Source: CAZCWX01 sp964502465
Lineage (GTDB): Bacteria > Desulfobacterota > Binatia > Bin18
Length of the DNA stretch: 6,127 nucleotides
Assembly (NCBI GenBank): GCA_964502465.1
Contig: CAZCWX010000386.1
Span: 1-6,127, forward strand
Reading direction: 5' to 3'
Under the pieces are notes generated by a model, which made no database searches, was not told the DNA's origin, and saw only the letters and a list, made by a program, of their open reading frames with translations. Below, piece after piece: positions 5,029 to 6,127 of this stretch. The translations under genes were made by a program, and so were the position numbers. Position 1 is the stretch's first letter; each line of letters begins with the position of its first letter.

Positions 5029-5655
5029 ATGAAACTGCATTTTACCAAAACGCTGCTCGCCGTCCTCCCGTTGGCTGGCGTACTGGCTGTTCCCCCCCCT
5101 GTGACTGCTCGTGATGACCAGCAGTACGAGCGCGAGGAGCGCCGACCAAGTACCCGGATCAGTGACCGGGACCTGCGCAGCTTTGAGGCCTTTCTCGATG
5201 CGCACGACGAGACGGCCCAGGAGCTGTATCGCAACCCCGAGCTGATCAAGAATGAACGGTTCCTGCGTGGCCATTCAGCACTGCGCGACTGGCTCGACAA
5301 CCACCAGGAGGCCGCCCAAGCCATTGAGGCCGATCCCCGCGCGGTTATCTGGCAGGAGCGCACCGCCACCGGACGGGAGCGGGAGGAGGGCCGGCCCACA
5401 CCCGCCCGCATCAGTGAGCGGGACTTACAGAGTTTTGAGGACTACCTCAGCTCCCATAATGAGACGGCCCAGGAGCTGTATCGCAACCCCGAGCTGATCA
5501 ACGATCGGTCGTACGTGCGCGAACATAAATCGCTGCAGGACTGGCTCGACGACCACCAGGAGGCCGCGGCGGCGATCCAAGCCAACCCCCAGCAATTTTT
5601 GCAGCGCGAGCGCAGTAGCACCCCCCAGGACGTTCTCCGCCAGCTGTTAAAGTAG
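5029..5655 (+). CDS. Secreted protein with two tandem ~69-residue repeats, unknown function
   Basis: This is a 208-residue protein with a Sec-type signal peptide: Lys residues at 2 and 7, a hydrophobic core at about 8-21 (TLLAVLPLAGVLAV) and likely cleavage near AVPPPVTA (20-27). The mature part has two copies of one module, at 43-111 and 127-195, offset by exactly 84 residues and identical at 42 of 69 positions. Each has RIS(D/E)RDL, SFE, ETAQELYRNPELI, an aromatic-containing R-x-H segment, DWLD, HQEAA and a final P with an ER end. The modules are polar and predicted helical, with no Cys and no enzyme signature. I recall similar short Sec-secreted proteins with RDLRSFE, NPEL and DFL-xxHP motifs in several environmental bacteria, function unknown. 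A periplasmic or extracellular location is likely. The start is fixed by AAGGAGGG (5017-5024), four bases before ATG. It lies between two related IS ends (4806 and 5775). The reading frame is intact. Confidence 0.88.
   Translation: MKLHFTKTLLAVLPLAGVLAVPPPVTARDDQQYEREERRPSTRISDRDLRSFEAFLDAHDETAQELYRNPELIKNERFLRGHSALRDWLDNHQEAAQAIEADPRAVIWQERTATGREREEGRPTPARISERDLQSFEDYLSSHNETAQELYRNPELINDRSYVREHKSLQDWLDDHQEAAAAIQANPQQFLQRERSSTPQDVLRQLLK
5209..5249 (+). repeat. 41-base exact direct repeat, copy 1
   Basis: This block is identical to 5461-5501, with a spacing of 252 bases (84 codons). It encodes ETAQELYRNPELI in both modules. The synonymous sites are also identical, whereas flanking codons differ, which points to recent duplication or gene conversion of this block. 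Confidence 0.9.
5461..5501 (+). repeat. 41-base exact direct repeat, copy 2
   Basis: This is the second copy of the block at 5209-5249, in the same reading frame of the secreted protein gene. Confidence 0.9.
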
Positions 5656-5691
5656 AGCCGCCGGGGTATGTGGCAGCTCCCCACTCCCTTT

Positions 5692-5708
5692 GCCGCCGCG
5701 CCGGCGGC
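5692..5708 (+). terminator. GC hairpin after the secreted repeat-protein gene, weak terminator
   Basis: GCCGCCG (5692-5698) and CGGCGGC (5702-5708) form a perfect 7-bp, all-GC stem with a 3-base loop, 37 bases after the stop codon. No T-run follows (the next bases are GTCGTAG), so it is not a canonical intrinsic terminator. Its position and strength still suggest a role in 3'-end formation. Confidence 0.35.
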
Positions 5709-5777
5709 GTCGTAGCCGGCACTCTCCTGACGTGGGGTACCTGTGCTTTTGACACTCTCCGGGGTGGTGTTTCAGAT

Positions 5778-5796
5778 TCTGTCAGCTTTCGTGCCA
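5778..5796 (+). repeat. Shared IS end, copy 2 (left end of the IS6-like element)
   Basis: These 19 bases are an exact inverted match to 4785-4803. They lie 54 bases before the transposase start, as expected for a left terminal inverted repeat. Confidence 0.8.
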
Positions 5797-5850
5797 GTTG
5801 GTTATCCTGGTAGTGGAGGGTAGGATGCGGCCGTTGGGAGGAGGTGGGAG

Positions 5851-6127
5851 ATGGAGTGCCCTCATTGCCATTCGTCCGCGACAACAGAGCGAGTGGAACG
5901 CACCGAGCTGGGTTACCGTCGATTCCGCTGTGGGATTTGCAAGCAGGGGTTCAATGAACGGACTGGGACCCTGTTCAACCGTCTCTAATATCCCACGGAT
6001 GTGATCTGTTTGGTCGTGCTCTGACGCGTCCGGTACAAACTGAGCTTACGGGATCTGGCCGAGATGTCCCTCGACCGTGACGTCGTCTTTACCCATGAAG
6101 TTGTGGCTAGAGTGGGAGGCCAGGCTC
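5851..6127 (+). pseudogene. IS6-family-like transposase, N-terminal part, inactivated
   Basis: From ATG 5851 the frame reads MECPHCHSSATTERVERTE, then GYRRFRCGICKQGFNERTG, then TLFNRL. Cys3-x2-Cys6 and Cys27-x2-Cys30 form a zinc ribbon. After that come YPTDVICLVVL, RVRYKLSLRDLAEM and VVFTHEVV, the characteristic N-terminal block of IS6-family DDE transposases with an N-terminal zinc finger. It is dead: TAA at 5986-5988 stands where Gln is usual (a C-to-T change would do it), and TGA at 6022-6024 stands where Trp is usual. A one-base frameshift lies near 6107, after which the EWEAR motif continues in another frame. A strong Shine-Dalgarno, GGGAGGAGGT (5836-5845), precedes the ATG. The catalytic DDE region is outside the window. 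Confidence 0.75.

Larger units (their letters stand above)
5775..6127 (+). mobile_element. Left part of an IS6-like insertion sequence, truncated by the window edge
   Basis: The left terminal inverted repeat is at about 5775-5796 (core TCTGTCAGCTTTCGTGCCA, 5778-5796). It is followed by 54 bases of leader and the transposase reading frame at 5851. The right end lies beyond the window. The same terminal sequence bounds the 119-bp element at 4688-4806, so at least two copies of this IS family's ends occur within 1.1 kb. A TTGACA lies just outside the end (5749-5754), but its -10 partner within the inverted repeat is poor. Confidence 0.65.

Noticed and set aside
4688..5796. CRISPR array, tRNA, rRNA or attachment site
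   Set aside because: The repeats are a single inverted pair plus one protein-coding direct repeat. No regular spacers, cloverleaf or rRNA-like sequence was seen anywhere in the window.

Overview
The window is about 6.1 kb of fairly GC-rich bacterial DNA with low gene density, long intergenic stretches and several decayed sequences. It looks like an accessory or eroding region of an environmental, probably Gram-negative bacterium. No rRNA, tRNA or housekeeping marker is present, so I cannot name the taxon. The gene types (Ser/Thr kinase-like receptor, hemerythrin, SRPBCC protein, IS6-like transposase) fit soil, water or sponge-associated lineages with large genomes, but that is only an inference.

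Left part (1-2311, all on +). A short open stretch at the left edge faintly resembles the end of an HD-GYP domain. A convincing 75-codon conserved small protein follows (172-399), then a gene-poor stretch with GC hairpins and one sigma70-like promoter candidate (535-564). The largest gene (815-2311) encodes a 498-residue membrane protein. It has a Ser/Thr kinase fold whose key catalytic residues are replaced (GFG for DFG, and HRD followed by T and T where K and N are expected), one transmembrane helix, and a C-terminal helical, TPR-like tail. I read it as a pseudokinase.

Middle part (2312-4525). About 430 bases without a supportable gene are followed, on the minus strand, by a broken copy of a membrane protein resembling the TIGR02587 family (2745-3053). 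It has an amber codon near its start and has lost most of the C-terminal part. After another non-coding stretch comes a well-preserved 326-codon gene (3545-4525). This joins a complete diiron hemerythrin (HHE) domain to an SRPBCC ligand-binding domain.

Right part (4526-6127). A 119-bp element with imperfect 22-bp inverted ends (4688-4806) looks like a MITE or an internally deleted insertion sequence. Nineteen bases of its right end recur exactly, inverted, at 5778-5796, the left end of an IS whose IS6-like transposase gene is dead (two stops and a frameshift) and runs off the window. Between these two IS ends sits an intact gene (5029-5655) for a secreted protein made of two tandem, roughly 69-residue repeats. 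The two copies share an identical 41-base block.

The genes do not form an obvious operon or a recognisable defence system. The themes are signalling or sensing (pseudokinase, hemerythrin-SRPBCC), envelope location (kinase-like protein, membrane pseudogene, secreted repeat protein) and erosion by insertion sequences.
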